Assembly: GCF_033001325.1 (NCBI RefSeq)
Contig: NZ_CP133111.1
Coordinates: forward strand, 5,503,001 to 5,567,000
Direction of reading: 5' to 3'
DNA: 64,000 nucleotides
DNA from: Rhodopseudomonas sp. BAL398
GTDB taxonomy: Bacteria > Pseudomonadota > Alphaproteobacteria > Rhizobiales > Xanthobacteraceae
Position 1 is the stretch's first letter. Every line of letters begins with the position of its first letter. Below are positions 34,872 through 43,219 of the stretch, one piece after another. The notes below the pieces were generated by a model. The model made no database searches and was not told the origin of the DNA. It was given only the letters and a program-made list of their open reading frames with translations. Position numbers and translations under genes: made by a program.

Positions 34872-35981
34872 ATGCCGACTTTTTCCCCGCATCAGGATGC
34901 CGCGCTGAAGGCGGTGGCCGATTGGCTGAAGGCCAAGCCCGGCAAGGGCGATACGCCGCAGGTGTTCCGGCTGTTCGGCTATGCCGGCACCGGCAAGACC
35001 ACGCTGGCGCGGCATATCGCCGACGACGTCTCGGGCGAGGTCAAATTCGCCGCCTTCACCGGCAAGGCCGCTTTGGTGATGCGCAACAAGGGCTGCGACG
35101 GCGCCTCGACGATCCATTCGCTGATCTATCGGGCGCGCGAGAGCGGCGTCGAGCAGCCGAGTTTCGAATTGTGGGACGACGCGCCGGCCTCCAAGGCCAA
35201 GCTGATCGTGATCGACGAATGCTCGATGGTCGATGCCGAGCTCGGCCGCGACCTGATGTCGTTCGACTGCCCGCTGTTGGTGCTGGGTGATCCGGCGCAG
35301 CTGCCGCCGATCCAGGGCGGCGGCTTCTTCACCAATGTCGAACCCGACGTGATGCTGACCGAGGTGCATCGCCAGGCCCAGGACGATCCGATCGTGCGGA
35401 TGTCGATGGATGTGCGCGAAGGCCGCGAACTCGATATCGGCCGCTATGGCGAGAGCCAGGTGGTGTCGCGCGACGAGCTCGATCCGCAGCGGGTGATGCA
35501 GGCCGATCAGGTGCTGGTCGGCCGCAACGCCACGCGGCGCGCCTATAATATGCGGTTCCGGCACCGGCTCGACATCGACGATCCGCTGCCGGTGGCCGGC
35601 GACAAGCTGGTGTGCCTGCGCAACAACCGCAAGAAGGCGCTGTTCAATGGCGGGCTGTGGCGTGTCAAGGCGCGCGCGGCGTCGAAATCCAAGATCATCA
35701 CCATGCGGCTGGCACCCGACGAGGATTTCGGCGGCAAGGTCACCAAGGTCTCGGTGCGCGGCGATTGCTTCGGCGGCGCGATCGAGGAGATCCCCTGGGA
35801 GCAGCGCAAACCCTATGACGAATTCGACTACGGCTATGTGCTGACCGTGCACAAATCGCAGGGCTCGCAATGGGACGACGTGGTGCTGTTCGACGAAAGC
35901 TTTGCGTTTCAGGAAAGCCGCGCCCGCTGGCTCTATACCGGCATCACCCGCGCCGCCAAGCGGCTCAGCATCGTGGTGTGA
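34872..35981 (+). CDS. RecD2-like SF1B DNA helicase/ATPase
   Basis: A 369-residue protein, shorter than RecD2 (~700) and lacking its N-terminal extension. Helicase motifs: Walker A GYAGTGKTT near residue 37, motif Ia FAAFTGKAA, Walker B LIVIDECSMVD, motif III LGDPAQLPPI, and the C-terminal UvrD_C_2-like part YVLTVHKSQGSQWDDVVL with LYTGITRAAKRL. It probably unwinds DNA 5' to 3' in repair. It is a stand-alone gene of a type common in Rhizobiales. Confidence 0.88.
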   Translation: MPTFSPHQDAALKAVADWLKAKPGKGDTPQVFRLFGYAGTGKTTLARHIADDVSGEVKFAAFTGKAALVMRNKGCDGASTIHSLIYRARESGVEQPSFELWDDAPASKAKLIVIDECSMVDAELGRDLMSFDCPLLVLGDPAQLPPIQGGGFFTNVEPDVMLTEVHRQAQDDPIVRMSMDVREGRELDIGRYGESQVVSRDELDPQRVMQADQVLVGRNATRRAYNMRFRHRLDIDDPLPVAGDKLVCLRNNRKKALFNGGLWRVKARAASKSKIITMRLAPDEDFGGKVTKVSVRGDCFGGAIEEIPWEQRKPYDEFDYGYVLTVHKSQGSQWDDVVLFDESFAFQESRARWLYTGITRAAKRLSIVV

Positions 35982-35999
35982 GCGGGGAAACCAAATAAA

Positions 36000-36028
36000 C
36001 ATGCCCTGCCTTTGTCCGGCAGGGCATG
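36000..36028. terminator. Bidirectional terminator-like hairpin
   Basis: CATGCCCTGCC, a 7-base loop TTTGTCC, GGCAGGGCATG: perfect 11-bp stem between the convergent helicase and ABC binding-protein genes. Flanking AAATAAA on the left gives a T run for the minus-strand transcript. Confidence 0.8.
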
Positions 36029-36043
36029 CGTTTGCGGCAGCCG

Positions 36044-36982
36044 TCAGGGCAGGATGAAATCGGAGACCTTGGTGTCGCCGGTCAGCACGTCCTGCTTCTT
36101 CAGCACGTCGACCCACCATTGCAGGTTCGCAGGCTCGAGCTTGGCCGCCAAATTGGGCATCCCGATCAGCGCCAGGGCTTGCGGCGGCAGCTTGGTGTAT
36201 TTGGCCAGCACCGCCATCGCCAGCGGCTGATTCTCCTGCGCCAGCTTCATACCATCGGCGAGCGCCAGGCGGAACGCGGCCAACTCCTTTGGATGGGTTT
36301 CGGCCCAGGATGTGGTCGAGATATAGACCGCCAGCGACACCCCGGCCGGCGCTTTCGCGTAGACTTTGCCGGCGTCATATCCGACCCCTTGGGTGACCGC
36401 CGCGGTGAAGAACGGATCGGTCATCACGGCCGCGTCGAACTGGCCGCTTTTCATCAGATCGGTCATCTGCGGTGGCAGCACTTCCAGCCATTGCACCTTG
36501 TTGTAGTCCACGCCGTTTTCGGACAGCCAGTTGCGGGCCGCGAAATGCAGGATGCTGTTGAGGCCGGCGACCGCCACTTTCCGGTTCACCAGGTCGGCCG
36601 GCACCTTGATGTTGCTGCCGGTGCGGGCGACGATGCCGAGGTTTCCGAAGGTCGGAAGCACCGATCCGTTGGCCACACCGACCAGCGGCAATCCGGCGTC
36701 CACCGACTGGATCAGCGCTGGTGCCGAATTCGCCAGCACGTCGATCGATCCCGCCACCAGCGCTGCGATCTGGTTCGATCCGGCGGTTCCCGCCATCGAC
36801 ACCGGCGTCACCTGCAGGCCGCGTTTCTCGAACAATCCCTGATCGATGGCCATGTAGGCGGCGAGAAAATCCGAGGTGACCCCGATGCCGAGTTTCAGCG
36901 ATTGCTGCGCCTGCGCCGAAACCGATCCGACAAGCAGCAGGCAGCAGATAGCTGCCAACATTGATTGCACGCGTTTGACCAT
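36044..36982 (-). CDS. ABC transporter substrate-binding protein (NitT/TauT type)
   Basis: A 312-residue protein; ATG 36982 has AAAGGA six bases upstream (an ATG at 37000 overlapping the permease stop is the alternative). Signal peptide ends near SVSAQA. The mature part, LKLGIGVTSDFLAAYMAIDQGLFEKRGL, key VTSDFLAAYMAIDQGLF, is the SsuA/NrtA-like fold, with GSIDVLANSAPAL and VAVAGLNSILH. Ligand unknown. The divergent nitrilase suggests a nitrile, cyano compound or related organic nitrogen source. It is the last gene of the ABC operon. Confidence 0.85.
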   Translation of the reverse strand: MVKRVQSMLAAICCLLLVGSVSAQAQQSLKLGIGVTSDFLAAYMAIDQGLFEKRGLQVTPVSMAGTAGSNQIAALVAGSIDVLANSAPALIQSVDAGLPLVGVANGSVLPTFGNLGIVARTGSNIKVPADLVNRKVAVAGLNSILHFAARNWLSENGVDYNKVQWLEVLPPQMTDLMKSGQFDAAVMTDPFFTAAVTQGVGYDAGKVYAKAPAGVSLAVYISTTSWAETHPKELAAFRLALADGMKLAQENQPLAMAVLAKYTKLPPQALALIGMPNLAAKLEPANLQWWVDVLKKQDVLTGDTKVSDFILP

Positions 36983-36999
36983 GGGAATTCCTTTGCGCA

Positions 37000-37755
37000 T
37001 TACGGTTGTTTCCATCTGAGCAGAGAGCGCTCCAATGCCGAAATCATGTTTGTGCTGACGAGCCCGAGCACGCTCAGCACAAGGATGCCGGCAAAGAGAT
37101 TGTCCGAGCGGAAGGTGCGCCCGGCGTTCAAGATCCACTGCCCGAGCCCGCCGACGCCGGCCATCATTTCGCAGACAATGGTGAGGATCAGCGCGACCGT
37201 GATACTGATCCGCATGCCCGCCAGAATGTCCGGCATCGCGCTGGGCAAGGCGATTTTCCAGATCGTCTCGAACTTCGATAGACCGAGCGCCGCCGAGACC
37301 TCGTAGAGCCGCTCGTCGACATTCTCGAAGCCGTGCACCGTCGACAGCAGCGTCGGCCATATGGCGCCGAATGCGATCACGGTGAGCGCCATGCTTTCGT
37401 TGAGCCCGATCGCGATCGTGAACACCGGAATGGTCGCGGAGGCCGGCAGCGGCCGCATGAATTCCAGCGAAGGCTGCAGATAGGCCCGCAAGGCCGGCGA
37501 GCTGCCGATGATCGCCCCCAGCAGGATCGCCAGGCAGGATGCGACGAACCATCCCCAAAACAAATGCTCGATGGTCTGGATCGAGTAGGGTATCAGCGTT
37601 CCGTTCTGAAACGCTCGCACCAGCGCATTCCACACCCGTTGCGGGGTGGGCAGGAAGACAGGCGATATCAGCTTGGCTTCGGCCAACATGTGCCAGACTA
37701 GGATGATCGCGGCGAGAAACACGGCACTTGCCAGCCACCAGGCGATACGGGTCAT
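37000..37755 (-). CDS. ABC transporter permease (NitT/TauT type)
   Basis: A 251-residue BPD_transp_1 permease, starting at ATG 37755, which overlaps the upstream permease by four bases. About six helices; the EAA loop region is VDERLYEVSAALGLSKFETIWKIALPSAMPDI (in part: EVSAALGLSKFETIWKIALP), which contacts the ATPase. It is related to but clearly distinct from the other permease, so the channel is likely a heterodimer, unusual for this transporter family, where one permease gene is common. Confidence 0.88.
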   Translation of the reverse strand: MTRIAWWLASAVFLAAIILVWHMLAEAKLISPVFLPTPQRVWNALVRAFQNGTLIPYSIQTIEHLFWGWFVASCLAILLGAIIGSSPALRAYLQPSLEFMRPLPASATIPVFTIAIGLNESMALTVIAFGAIWPTLLSTVHGFENVDERLYEVSAALGLSKFETIWKIALPSAMPDILAGMRISITVALILTIVCEMMAGVGGLGQWILNAGRTFRSDNLFAGILVLSVLGLVSTNMISALERSLLRWKQP

Positions 37756-38528
37756 TGGCGCGGCCCCGTGATGGCCGATGCCGGGAACACCAGATGTTCG
37801 AGGCGCGACAGAATCCGGCTCAGCGCCCAGCCGATGAAGCCGATCCAGATCAGCAGCGCCAAGGCTAGCGCCGGGTCGAGCGCATTTTGCGCAATCACCA
37901 TGGCGTTGCCGAGGCCGAGCGGATTGGTGGTGATTTCCACCGTCACCGCGATGATCAATGCGAAGCCGACTGCAAGTCGGAACGCCAGGAACACCCGCGG
38001 CGCGATCGACGGCAGCACGATGGTCTGCACCCGCTGCCACCATGACAGGCCAAGCGCGTCGGCGACCTCGAACAGCCGCGGCTCGACGCTGCGAATCGCC
38101 GCCCTCGACATGATGAAGATCGGCCAAAGCGTGCCGAACGCGACGATGGTGATTTCGGTGCCGTAACCCAGGCCCGCGATCAGGATCACCAGCGGGATCA
38201 ACGCCACCGTCGGGATCGGCCGGATCAGTTCGATCGTCAGCGCGAACAGCCGGTCCAATTGGCGAACCAGGCCGAGGGCTATGCCGAGCACCAGGCCGAT
38301 CGCGGTCCCGACGGTGACTCCGATCACAACCGCGACCAGCGTCTGCGCGGTCGCGGTGGCGATCGAGCCGTCGACGACGGCCTTGCCGAAGGTCAGCACG
38401 ATATTCGACGGGATCGCCAGCGTCAGACTGTCGAGACTGATGCTGCGTCCCCAGGCTTCGGTGAGGACCACGAGGCCGACCGGAATCACCAGCCCGCGCG
38501 ACCGCTGGAGCAGCGCCATCGGCGTCAT
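37752..38528 (-). CDS. ABC transporter permease (NitT/TauT type)
   Basis: A 258-residue BPD_transp_1 permease with about six helices. EAA loop: EVADALGLSWWQRVQTIVLP. Its ATG overlaps the ATPase stop by four bases, and its own stop overlaps the next permease start. It pairs with the product of 37000-37755. Motif ELIRPIPTVALIPLVI is typical of SsuC/TauC-like proteins. Confidence 0.88.
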   Translation of the reverse strand: MTPMALLQRSRGLVIPVGLVVLTEAWGRSISLDSLTLAIPSNIVLTFGKAVVDGSIATATAQTLVAVVIGVTVGTAIGLVLGIALGLVRQLDRLFALTIELIRPIPTVALIPLVILIAGLGYGTEITIVAFGTLWPIFIMSRAAIRSVEPRLFEVADALGLSWWQRVQTIVLPSIAPRVFLAFRLAVGFALIIAVTVEITTNPLGLGNAMVIAQNALDPALALALLIWIGFIGWALSRILSRLEHLVFPASAITGPRQ

Positions 38529-39352
38529 TGCTCGGCCTGCTTCACGTATTCGAACAGCTCACGCCGCAATCTCAAGAATGTCGGATGCTCCCGCGTGGAG
38601 ATTTGATTGCGCTCGGCCGGCAAATCGACGTCGAAGACTTTTGCGATCCGCCCCGGATTGGCCTGAAGGGCGATCACCCGATCGGCCAGATAGATGGCTT
38701 CTTCGAGATCGTGGGTGACGAAGAACACCGTCATGCCGGTTGTGGCCACCAGCCGCAGCACTTCGTCCTGCAAGGTCTGTCGCGTCATCGCATCGAGCGC
38801 GCCAAACGGCTCGTCCATCAGCATCACCGACGGCGCCTGCGCCAGGCATCGGGCGATCTGCAGCCGCTGCTGCATCCCGCCGGACATTTGCGAGGGATAT
38901 TTTTCGCCATGCGCGCCCAATCCCATCATCTGCAACAGCCGGGCGATCTCGCTCGGTCGCTGCTTGCGCGGAAGCTTTCGGGCTTCCATCGCAAGCTCGA
39001 TGTTCCGGGCCGCATTGCGCCATGGCAGCAGCGCCCGACCGTAGTCTTGGAACACGATGGCGATGTCCTGCCGCGGCTTGCGAACGTCCTCCCCTCTGAA
39101 CAGCAGACGCCCGGCGGTCGGGGCGATCAGGCCGCCGATGGTGCGTAGCATCGTGGTCTTGCCGCTGCCGGAGGGGCCCACCACGCAGATCACCTCGCCC
39201 CGGCGCATGCCGAAGTCGATGTTCTCTAGGATCATCTGCCCTTGGAGTTCGACATTCACCTGCCAGAAGCGCAGCACGTCGCCGTGCTGCTCGGACCCGC
39301 GGTCTGGGTTGGCGCGCTCACGCTCAACCCCCGCTGCTATTTGCTGTCTCAA
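38525..39352 (-). CDS. ABC transporter ATP-binding protein (NitT/TauT type)
   Basis: A SsuB/TauB/NrtD-like ATPase, 275 residues if the TTG at 39352 is used; a GTG about 100 bases further in is also possible. The frame is open upstream to 39421, but that would run through the operator at 39366. Walker A VGPSGSGKTT, Q-loop IVFQDYGRALLPWR, signature MSGGMQQRLQIAR, Walker B VMLMDEPFGALD, switch FVTHDLEEA. First gene of the four-gene operon divergent from the nitrilase. The start is uncertain; the family is not. Confidence 0.85.
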   Translation of the reverse strand: MRQQIAAGVERERANPDRGSEQHGDVLRFWQVNVELQGQMILENIDFGMRRGEVICVVGPSGSGKTTMLRTIGGLIAPTAGRLLFRGEDVRKPRQDIAIVFQDYGRALLPWRNAARNIELAMEARKLPRKQRPSEIARLLQMMGLGAHGEKYPSQMSGGMQQRLQIARCLAQAPSVMLMDEPFGALDAMTRQTLQDEVLRLVATTGMTVFFVTHDLEEAIYLADRVIALQANPGRIAKVFDVDLPAERNQISTREHPTFLRLRRELFEYVKQAEQ

Positions 39353-39365
39353 CGGTCCCCCGCTT

Positions 39366-39376
39366 AATTGTATCCA
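39366..39376. promoter_or_regulatory. Operator-like site facing the ABC operon
   Basis: Minus strand reads TGGATACAATT, within the imperfect palindrome ATTGTATCCAAT (39367-39378). It is identical to the site at 39568-39578 on the plus strand. Sites of the TTGTATNCAA type are typical for FadR/FCD-type GntR regulators, and such a gene lies at 40670. It sits immediately before the ABC ATPase gene. Confidence 0.6.
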
Positions 39377-39567
39377 ATTCAATCCCGTTATAGATGTGGA
39401 TGCGATCCGCGCGGGTGCCAAATTTTGTGCAATCGTGCGTGCAGATCGATCAAAGAAATAGCAGGTTGTTCCGGCGATTTGCGTGTATTGCGTGTTCAGG
39501 AAATGTTGGCGCCGGCGGCTATCGATAGCTGTTGGCGCAGCCGCCGCTTGCGAAGCAGATGGCTTGA

Positions 39568-39578
39568 TGGATACAATT
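39568..39578. promoter_or_regulatory. Operator-like site facing the nitrilase gene
   Basis: TGGATACAATT on the plus strand, 20 bases before the nitrilase ATG at 39598 and just upstream of its AAGGAGA ribosome site. An exact, inverted copy of the 39366-39376 site. Its position suggests repression by blocking transcription of nitrilase-gntR. Confidence 0.6.
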
Positions 39579-39597
39579 CTGCGAAAAGGAGAGCTTG

Positions 39598-40659
39598 ATG
39601 TCGACGAAATATCCCATCTTCAAGGCCGCGGCGGTGCAGGCCGGCCCAGTGTTTCTCGACCTCGACGCCACCGTGGAAAAGGCCTGTGGACTGATCCGCG
39701 AGGCCGGCGCCAACGGCGCCCGGCTGATCGGATTTCCCGAATCCTTCATTCCGGGATTTCCATTCTGGATCTTCAAGACCGGGCCGATGGGGTTCGGCGC
39801 GAAGCTGTACGGGCAATTGTATGAAAACGCCGTCGAGATTCCCAGCAAGGCGGTCGCCCGGCTCAGCAGTGCGGCGCGGGATGCCCAGATCTACGCCTGC
39901 GTCAGCGTGACGGAGCGCGAGCGGGGCTCGCTTTATCTGTCTCAATTATGGTTCGATCCCGCCGGCGACCTTGTTGCCAAGCATCGCAAGCTGAAGCCGA
40001 CCGGACCAGAGCGATACATCTGGGGCGAGGGCGACGGCAGCATGATGCCAGTGATCGCATCGCCGATCGGCAATCTCGGCGGCCTGCTGTGCTGGGAGCA
40101 TCTCGTCCCGCTCGCCTCCGCCGCCATGAGCTTCAAGAACGAACAGGTCCACGTCGCCTCCTGGCCGGTCGGAGCCTTCACCCGAGGCGGGCCGTTCGAG
40201 GCGATGTGGGATGTCCGCGAGAAGGTCAACGGCCCGACCAATCTGGAAGACAACCCGATCAACCCGCTGGAGATCATTAGCCGCAACTACGCGATGGCGA
40301 CGCAAACCTTTGTGCTGATGTGCTCGCAGGTCATGTTGCAGGATGCGGTCGACGCGCTGGCGGAGTTCAGCGAGCCCGGCACCTATCGGGTCGGCGGCGG
40401 CGGCTCGCGGATCATCGCGCCGGACGGCACCTCGATCGGCAAAAACCTTCCATTTGGTCAGGAAGGCATCGTTTACGCCGACATTCCGCTCGAGATGGTA
40501 ATCTATGCGAAGTACATGTGCGATCCGGGCGGACACTACGCCGTCCCCCACGTGCTGAGCCTTAATATGAACAGCCGGCCCGCTCCGGCGGTGTCGCAAC
40601 TCGGGCCGGCGTGCGCGCCGCAGTCGCTCAGTTACGACGAACTTCAGTCGGTGGGCTAG
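39598..40659 (+). CDS. Nitrilase (carbon-nitrogen hydrolase)
   Basis: A 353-residue nitrilase from ATG 39598 (AAGGAGA seven bases upstream). The catalytic triad is visible: Glu in IGFPESFIPGFP, Lys in KHRKLKPT, and Cys in GLLCWEHLVPL. CWEH after the active Cys is seen in aliphatic nitrilases and cyanide-degrading relatives. It converts nitriles to acids and ammonia. YIWGEGDGS is also typical. Next to a GntR regulator and divergent from an ABC transporter, it suggests uptake and use of a nitrile as nitrogen source. Substrate is not known. Confidence 0.92.
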   Translation: MSTKYPIFKAAAVQAGPVFLDLDATVEKACGLIREAGANGARLIGFPESFIPGFPFWIFKTGPMGFGAKLYGQLYENAVEIPSKAVARLSSAARDAQIYACVSVTERERGSLYLSQLWFDPAGDLVAKHRKLKPTGPERYIWGEGDGSMMPVIASPIGNLGGLLCWEHLVPLASAAMSFKNEQVHVASWPVGAFTRGGPFEAMWDVREKVNGPTNLEDNPINPLEIISRNYAMATQTFVLMCSQVMLQDAVDALAEFSEPGTYRVGGGGSRIIAPDGTSIGKNLPFGQEGIVYADIPLEMVIYAKYMCDPGGHYAVPHVLSLNMNSRPAPAVSQLGPACAPQSLSYDELQSVG

Positions 40660-40669
40660 CGCCGCGGTC

Positions 40670-41449
40670 ATGACCAAGGTCAACAAAGCTGTGACGACCC
40701 GGGGGCAGGCAGTTCTGCGTTCGCTGCGCGAACTGGTGCTGGCCGGGCGGCTGCCGCCCGGCAGTCGCCTCAATGAAATCGAGCTGGCGGATTGTTTCGG
40801 GGTCTCTCGCACCCCGGTGCGGGCCGCGCTGACGGCGCTGGCGTCCGAGGATCTGATCAACTACACGCCCAACAGCGGCTACACGACAAGAGTCTACACC
40901 ACGCGCGACCTGGAGAATGTATTCGAAGTTCGCGCCGTGCTGGAGGGCCTTGCCAACCGCCAGGCGGCGGAGTTCGGCTTGTCGCCCGACATGCAGCGCG
41001 ACCTTGAAGCCAATCTGCGCGACACCAAGGATCTGGTCGACTCAGGGGTTTGGTCGCGCCAGATCTGCGATCAATGGGTCGATCTCAATGGGGATTTTCA
41101 CAAGGCGATCGCGCGGGCCTCCGGCAATCAGCGGCTGGTCGCGGCGCTGGAAAAATCCCCGGTTCCCTTCATCCTCGAGGTCCGTCATTACTGGTTCACG
41201 CTCGAGATTGTGACCAAGGCCTATGACGACCACGTCGAGATGTTCGAGGTGATCAGGCGCCGCCAGGTCGGTCGTGCCGAAGCGATCGGCCGGGAGCATA
41301 TTTATCGAACCACCAAGCCGTTGATCGACAAATGGCGGGAGCGAGAAAACGTCCGGTCGACGGACCTGCCTGGCAGCCGAATTTCGATTCCCCAGGCGCT
41401 GCGCGAACTCAATCCGCTCGAAGCCGATGCAATGGTCCGCCGCAATTGA
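40670..41449 (+). CDS. GntR family regulator, FCD domain
   Basis: A 259-residue regulator, ten bases after the nitrilase. The winged helix-turn-helix covers residues ~12-75 (LRSLRELVLAGRLPPGSRLNEIELADCFGVSRTPVRAAL, key PPGSRLNE and FGVSRTPVRAAL). The FCD ligand domain follows, with EVRAVLEGLANRQAAE, the metal-binding DLNGDFHKAIARASGN and HVEMFEVIRR. It probably represses both divergent units through the TGGATACAATT sites, released by a nitrile-derived acid or related ligand (inference). Confidence 0.9.
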   Translation: MTKVNKAVTTRGQAVLRSLRELVLAGRLPPGSRLNEIELADCFGVSRTPVRAALTALASEDLINYTPNSGYTTRVYTTRDLENVFEVRAVLEGLANRQAAEFGLSPDMQRDLEANLRDTKDLVDSGVWSRQICDQWVDLNGDFHKAIARASGNQRLVAALEKSPVPFILEVRHYWFTLEIVTKAYDDHVEMFEVIRRRQVGRAEAIGREHIYRTTKPLIDKWRERENVRSTDLPGSRISIPQALRELNPLEADAMVRRN

Positions 41450-41503
41450 CGGCGTCGGAGGCCAGCTGCCGCGACGAACGCTTCGCGTGGCCGGCCAGGC
41501 GCG

Positions 41504-42202
41504 CTAGCCCGGCATCACTCGCGCCACGAAGGTCATTCGCGCCTGATTGTGTCCGATATTCTGCGGCGCGCGCGTCGCGCTGAAGCCGGCGGCTTTCAGC
41601 TTGGCGATGATCGCGGCCTCGTCATAGGTCTGCAGCCCGATCCGGGAGCGCAATTGCCGGTAATCCGATAGCGCGGTGCGCGCCAGCCCCCATAGCGCGT
41701 CCTTGAGAAAGCCGTGGGTGCGGGCAAAGCGCAGCAGCGCGGTGACGTCGCCGGCCATGCCGATATCGGGCCGCAGGATGTCGCCGAGCACCAGCCTGCC
41801 GCCGGGCTTCAGCAATCTGCGGATCACCGCGAAGGCGGTGTCGAGCTCGGCCGGCGTCATATATTGCGCCACCGAATTCATCACCGCCAGATCGACGGAG
41901 CTTTCCTCCATCTGCCTCAGCTCGTCGAGCGAGCGCACCCGGATCTTGGTGATCGGCGCGAAGCGGGAGATCAGCCGGCCGCGCACGCCGGGGGCGGGCT
42001 CCGCCAGGATCAGCTTGCCACAGGCGGCTGCGACCTGCGCCGCCGACAGCGCCTCGCCGCAGGCATAGTCCAGCACGGTGGCGTCGGGCGAGGCGATGTA
42101 GCCGATGATGTCCCGGGCGATTTCCTGAAAATGCACGTCGCGGTGCAATTTGCTGACGTAAATCGTATGCGCGGAATCGTAATAATCGATCCAGTCGTCC
42201 AT
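41504..42202 (-). CDS. Class I SAM-dependent methyltransferase
   Basis: A 232-residue protein with a Rossmann-type methyltransferase fold. Motif I is VLDYACGEALSAAQVA near residue 43, an acidic post-I motif LILAEPAP, and motif IV DLAVMNSVAQYMTP followed by LLKPGGRLVLGDI. The N-terminus DDWIDYYDSAHTIYV and a C-terminal YRQLRSRIGL / MTFVARV suggest a small-molecule or lipid methyltransferase. Substrate unknown. It is divergent from dps with ~270 bases between them. Confidence 0.8.
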   Translation of the reverse strand: MDDWIDYYDSAHTIYVSKLHRDVHFQEIARDIIGYIASPDATVLDYACGEALSAAQVAAACGKLILAEPAPGVRGRLISRFAPITKIRVRSLDELRQMEESSVDLAVMNSVAQYMTPAELDTAFAVIRRLLKPGGRLVLGDILRPDIGMAGDVTALLRFARTHGFLKDALWGLARTALSDYRQLRSRIGLQTYDEAAIIAKLKAAGFSATRAPQNIGHNQARMTFVARVMPG

Positions 42203-42295
42203 CGGTGGCCTCGGTGGCTGATGTGGCGCGGCGTCAGCATCTGACGGCGTGCCGATTTTTTGGGCTGATATTGAAGGGAATCCTGTTCCGGATTT

Positions 42296-42320
42296 GGAAC
42301 TGGGCTGAGTTTTTCGCGTT
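42296..42320 (+). promoter_or_regulatory. EcfG-type promoter upstream of dps, exact consensus
   Basis: GGAAC (42296-42300), 16 bases, CGTT (42317-42320). An exact match to the EcfG consensus, leaving a leader of about 150 bases before the dps GTG. Dps is a common member of the general stress regulon in alphaproteobacteria, which supports the reading. Confidence 0.7.
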
Positions 42321-42474
42321 GGTGCAACGTCTAGAGGGTTTCGGACGATTGGGAAACATTATCGCGCGCGGTGCTGTCGCGCCGCAACGTCGGACGTCAC
42401 CCGATACCGGATGTGCCGCTCGGCACTCCGCATCCGAAACCGCTCCTGTGTCCAATACTGTAAAGGAAATTATC

Positions 42475-42993
42475 GTGCCCAAAACCTCCGTCGATCCCAA
42501 ACTGGATACCCCCTCCGATCTGCCGCAGCAGGCCACCGACAAGATTTCGTCGACGCTGAACGTGCTGCTTGCCGATGCTTTTGCGCTTTATCTCAAGACC
42601 AAGAATTTCCATTGGCATATCAGCGGCCGTCATTTCCGCGATTACCATCTGATGCTCGACGAACAGTCCGATCAGATCTTCGCCACCACCGACGCGCTGG
42701 CGGAGCGGGTGCGCAAGGTCGGCGGCACCACGCTGCGTTCGATCGGCCAGATCGCCAAGCTGCAGACCATCAAGGACAATGACGAGGCCTTCGTGCCGCC
42801 GCGCGAGATGCTGCGCGAGCTGATGGAAGACAACAAGAAGATGGCGGCGGCGATGCGCAAGGCGCACAAGATCGTCGACGATTGCGAAGACGCCGCGACC
42901 GCCGGGCTGCTGGAAAACTACATCGACGAAACCGAACGCCGCACCTGGTTCCTGTTCGAAGCCAGCCGCCAGGAAGGCGACAATGTCGGCTAG
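42475..42993 (+). CDS. dps: Dps family DNA-binding ferritin-like protein
   Basis: A 172-residue protein starting at GTG 42475 (AAGGAA upstream; the frame is open further up without support). The ferritin-like core shows NVLLADAFALYLKTKNFHWHISG and HFRDYHLMLDEQSDQIFA (key NFHWHI, DYHLMLDEQ), the ferroxidase residues at the dimer interface. Dps shields DNA and oxidises iron with peroxide under starvation or oxidative stress. An EcfG-like promoter lies upstream. C-terminal RRTWFLFEASRQEGDN is typical. Confidence 0.92.
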   Translation: MPKTSVDPKLDTPSDLPQQATDKISSTLNVLLADAFALYLKTKNFHWHISGRHFRDYHLMLDEQSDQIFATTDALAERVRKVGGTTLRSIGQIAKLQTIKDNDEAFVPPREMLRELMEDNKKMAAAMRKAHKIVDDCEDAATAGLLENYIDETERRTWFLFEASRQEGDNVG

Positions 42994-43027
42994 CCAAGTC
43001 GGGCTAGCCAAGCCTGGATAGTCAAGC

Positions 43028-43200
43028 CTGGTGCCCCGGACGCGCTGCGGCATGCAATGCCGCTGCGCAGATCCGGGTCCCCGGTTCATCTGGTCACCCG
43101 ACGAATCTAAACGACTCTCGACTCTAGACAGCCGGGGTTCAGCGGAGCATCGCGGAGCCTGTGCTGGGGCCGCGCCCGGGAGTTGTCGATCCTTATCGAC
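43028..43200. repeat. Family C-like GC-rich repeat after dps
   Basis: Starts GGTGCCCCGGACGCGCTGCG and includes CAATGCCGCTGCGCAGATCC, GGGTCCCCGGTTCATCTGG and GGGCCGCGCCCGGGAG. It shares the CCCCGGACGCG / CCGGGTCCCCGG theme of the C family but has diverged, with an extra AT-richer middle. Confidence 0.6.
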
Positions 43201-43219
43201 GGGGCGGGCGCGTAGGAGA

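Noticed and set aside
33831-36119. A 762-codon minus-strand frame opposite the transglutaminase and helicase genes
   Set aside because: Antisense to two genes with complete catalytic motifs; no domain of its own.
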